Shown in pieces: positions 5,201-5,340 of a DNA stretch of 5,340 nucleotides; the stretch's first letter is position 1, and each line of letters opens with the position of its first letter. Below the pieces are notes generated by a model. That model was not told the origin of the DNA. It saw only the letters and a list, made by a program, of their open reading frames with translations, and searched no databases. The position numbers and the translations under genes were made by a program. This DNA comes from Flavobacterium sp. (GTDB taxonomy: Bacteria > Bacteroidota > Bacteroidia > Flavobacteriales > Flavobacteriaceae), in contig JAHRWO010000211.1 in the NCBI GenBank assembly GCA_019105125.1, positions 1 to 5,340 of the forward strand, in the 5' to 3' direction.

Positions 5201-5340
5201 TGGAGTTGCTCCTTATACTTTTACTTATAGTATTAATGGAGGTGCTAACCAAACCATAACCACTATTTCTGGAAATTCTGTTACTTTAACCGCACCTACC
5301 TCTTCATTAGGTACAATTGATTATTGTTTACTAAGTGTTG
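2199..5340 (+). CDS. Giant secreted PKD-like repeat protein, probable type IX secretion substrate (3' end beyond window)
   Basis: The frame stays open from the ATG at 2199 to the window edge: 1047 full codons with no stop. The start follows an in-frame TAA at 2178 and begins a signal peptide (residues 1-23). Seen next: a beta-rich, Asn/Thr-rich domain (about 24-122); a linker region with a Cys-rich NCINCNN segment (about 123-259); then units of about 95-107 residues starting near 260, 365, 472, 574, 680, 775, 875 and 975. The first unit has DFGDNT at 292-297, like the PKD-domain hallmark. Units from 472 to 974 share an aromatic-x-Trp-Thr-Val motif such as YNWTV and a pair of Cys, one near the start (ICxG or VCSG) and one near the end, probably a disulfide. 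Units at 775 and 875 are a tandem duplication. Known of the family: long Flavobacteriia proteins of this kind usually end in a gliding-motility or type IX sorting domain and act on the cell surface as adhesins or in gliding. That domain is not visible here, so export route and function are inferred. The gene is more AT-rich than the ATPase gene. Confidence 0.9.
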   Translation, partial: MGKFYKILLLNCFFALTSFNLYSQQINLIRFNNSASYTPGSGVSVIINPTGVFQLDNQFILELSNPGGTFTTPTVLNTLNEFYVPAINGVLPNSLAAGTYKLRVRSTQPAVTVDSDSFTVVSGSGISVPKATSSILNNSNFFNCINCNNDFTIFGSLNRSDIATVNNSINPAGLRDLTICNYDDNYTYTIKLISKIDVPTASISSPLNINHTNGIFTLPSTLSIGTHIFEIEKRNSTSISVFSTIFLFHGNATNLGNSSSEQICVNDTVTFSIDRTITGIGRNYYGSKYRIDFGDNTINEYTHAQLIDLLNNNDLSHVYRTVSCNQPNSFYVIKKELFNEGIFNSCDNYVLNGNGVTKNVNTSSAPIANIILPEKQCITNNIFVDNTTTPGAFGNNGACLSEVVYYWSYKKPGDTNFTNIPQNSSWINSSFDLTIPSSFVTIPGCWEVKLEAINPDLCQNVSEVIKTIIIEATPIPTFTNTPQSPICAGTSILFTNTSNVLNLPCQEPTYSWTVTPVAGTPATSSGYQFVAPTDASSQNANILFTQPGSYSVVLNVTNSCGTFASTPRIIEVFGNPTVSFNPNTLTICDTAPAGYTIDFSLASTKPIYSAAPYAPTSYNWTVSGSGVTAADYSFVGGTNANSQYPQINFTAYKTYIITVQVNGNCSGSNQASFTFTLKQTPIITNTNLSQSICTGGTTTPINLTSDMPSGTVYNWTVTATNGITGFTTPGTGNTIPGANLVNPTNTTGTVTYTVTPSNNGCTGSPVNFVITVNSAPSIPNQALTVCSGNAFTVSLTNNPPSTILPIGTTFTWTVSSPAGISGASNQTTPVSTIGQTLVNTTNAPIDVIYTITASTGSAPSICTSNFTLTVTVNPRPQIPNQTLSVCSGNAFNLSLSNNPPSIILPSGTTYNWTVTAPAGITGASNQNTPISNIGQTLLNSTSNPINVVYNITATSGSGSSACTNNFTLTVTVNPAPSATISGNASVCQNSNSAVITFTGLNGVAPYTFTYSINGGANQTITTISGNSVTLTAPTSSLGTIDYCLLSV
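4521..5120 (+). repeat. Tandem duplication: two 300-base (100-residue) PKD-like units
   Basis: Unit A is 4521-4820 (residues 775-874) and unit B is 4821-5120 (residues 875-974), aligned end to end without a gap. By hand count 70 of 100 residues are identical, and most differences are conservative (Ser/Thr, Val/Ile/Leu, Thr/Asn). Both contain IPNQ, VCSGNAF, NNPPS, a WTV motif, PAGI, GASNQ, IGQTL and finish with NFTLTVTVNP. A 16-base block is identical at 4557-4572 and 4857-4872. The preceding unit (680-774) and the following one (975 onward) are clearly more divergent, so this pair is the most recent duplication visible. Confidence 0.92.

Overview
The window looks like chromosomal DNA from a member of the Bacteroidota, most likely a Flavobacterium-like species. 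The reasons are the low GC content, start codons preceded by A/T-rich sequence instead of Shine-Dalgarno motifs, a signal peptide ending in Tyr-Ser-Gln, and a very large Asn/Thr/Ser-rich surface protein built from PKD-like beta-sandwich repeats. This assignment rests on pattern recognition; no database search was run.

Layout, left to right, all on the + strand. (1) Positions 1-63 may be the last 20 codons of an upstream gene whose stop overlaps the next start. (2) Positions 50-1504 encode a complete 484-residue MoxR/ChlI-type AAA+ ATPase, closed by a strong intrinsic terminator at 1530-1568. (3) Positions 1505-2198 are a 694-base, very AT-rich gap with no convincing protein gene. It is not featureless: it holds a second inverted repeat related to the first terminator, a pair of AGTACTTA repeats 21 bases apart, two Bacteroidota-type promoter candidates, and a second intrinsic terminator (1974-2004) that no annotated gene accounts for. 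Together these suggest a small RNA of about 175 bases between the two protein genes. (4) From 2199 to the window edge runs one uninterrupted reading frame of at least 1047 residues. It encodes a secreted protein with a signal peptide, an N-terminal beta-rich domain and at least eight units of about 100 residues. Two of these units are a clear tandem duplication with a period of exactly 300 bases.

The two protein genes do not look like one operon: a terminator, a possible second transcription unit and a new promoter separate them, and they differ visibly in base composition. The ATPase is probably a cytoplasmic remodelling factor, often partnered in this family by a von Willebrand factor A protein, which is not in this window. 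The large protein probably leaves the cell by the type IX secretion route, but the C-terminal sorting domain that would prove this lies beyond the window. The most interesting items are the orphan terminator with its possible small RNA, the folded leader ahead of the giant gene, and the near absence of charged residues in the repeat array.
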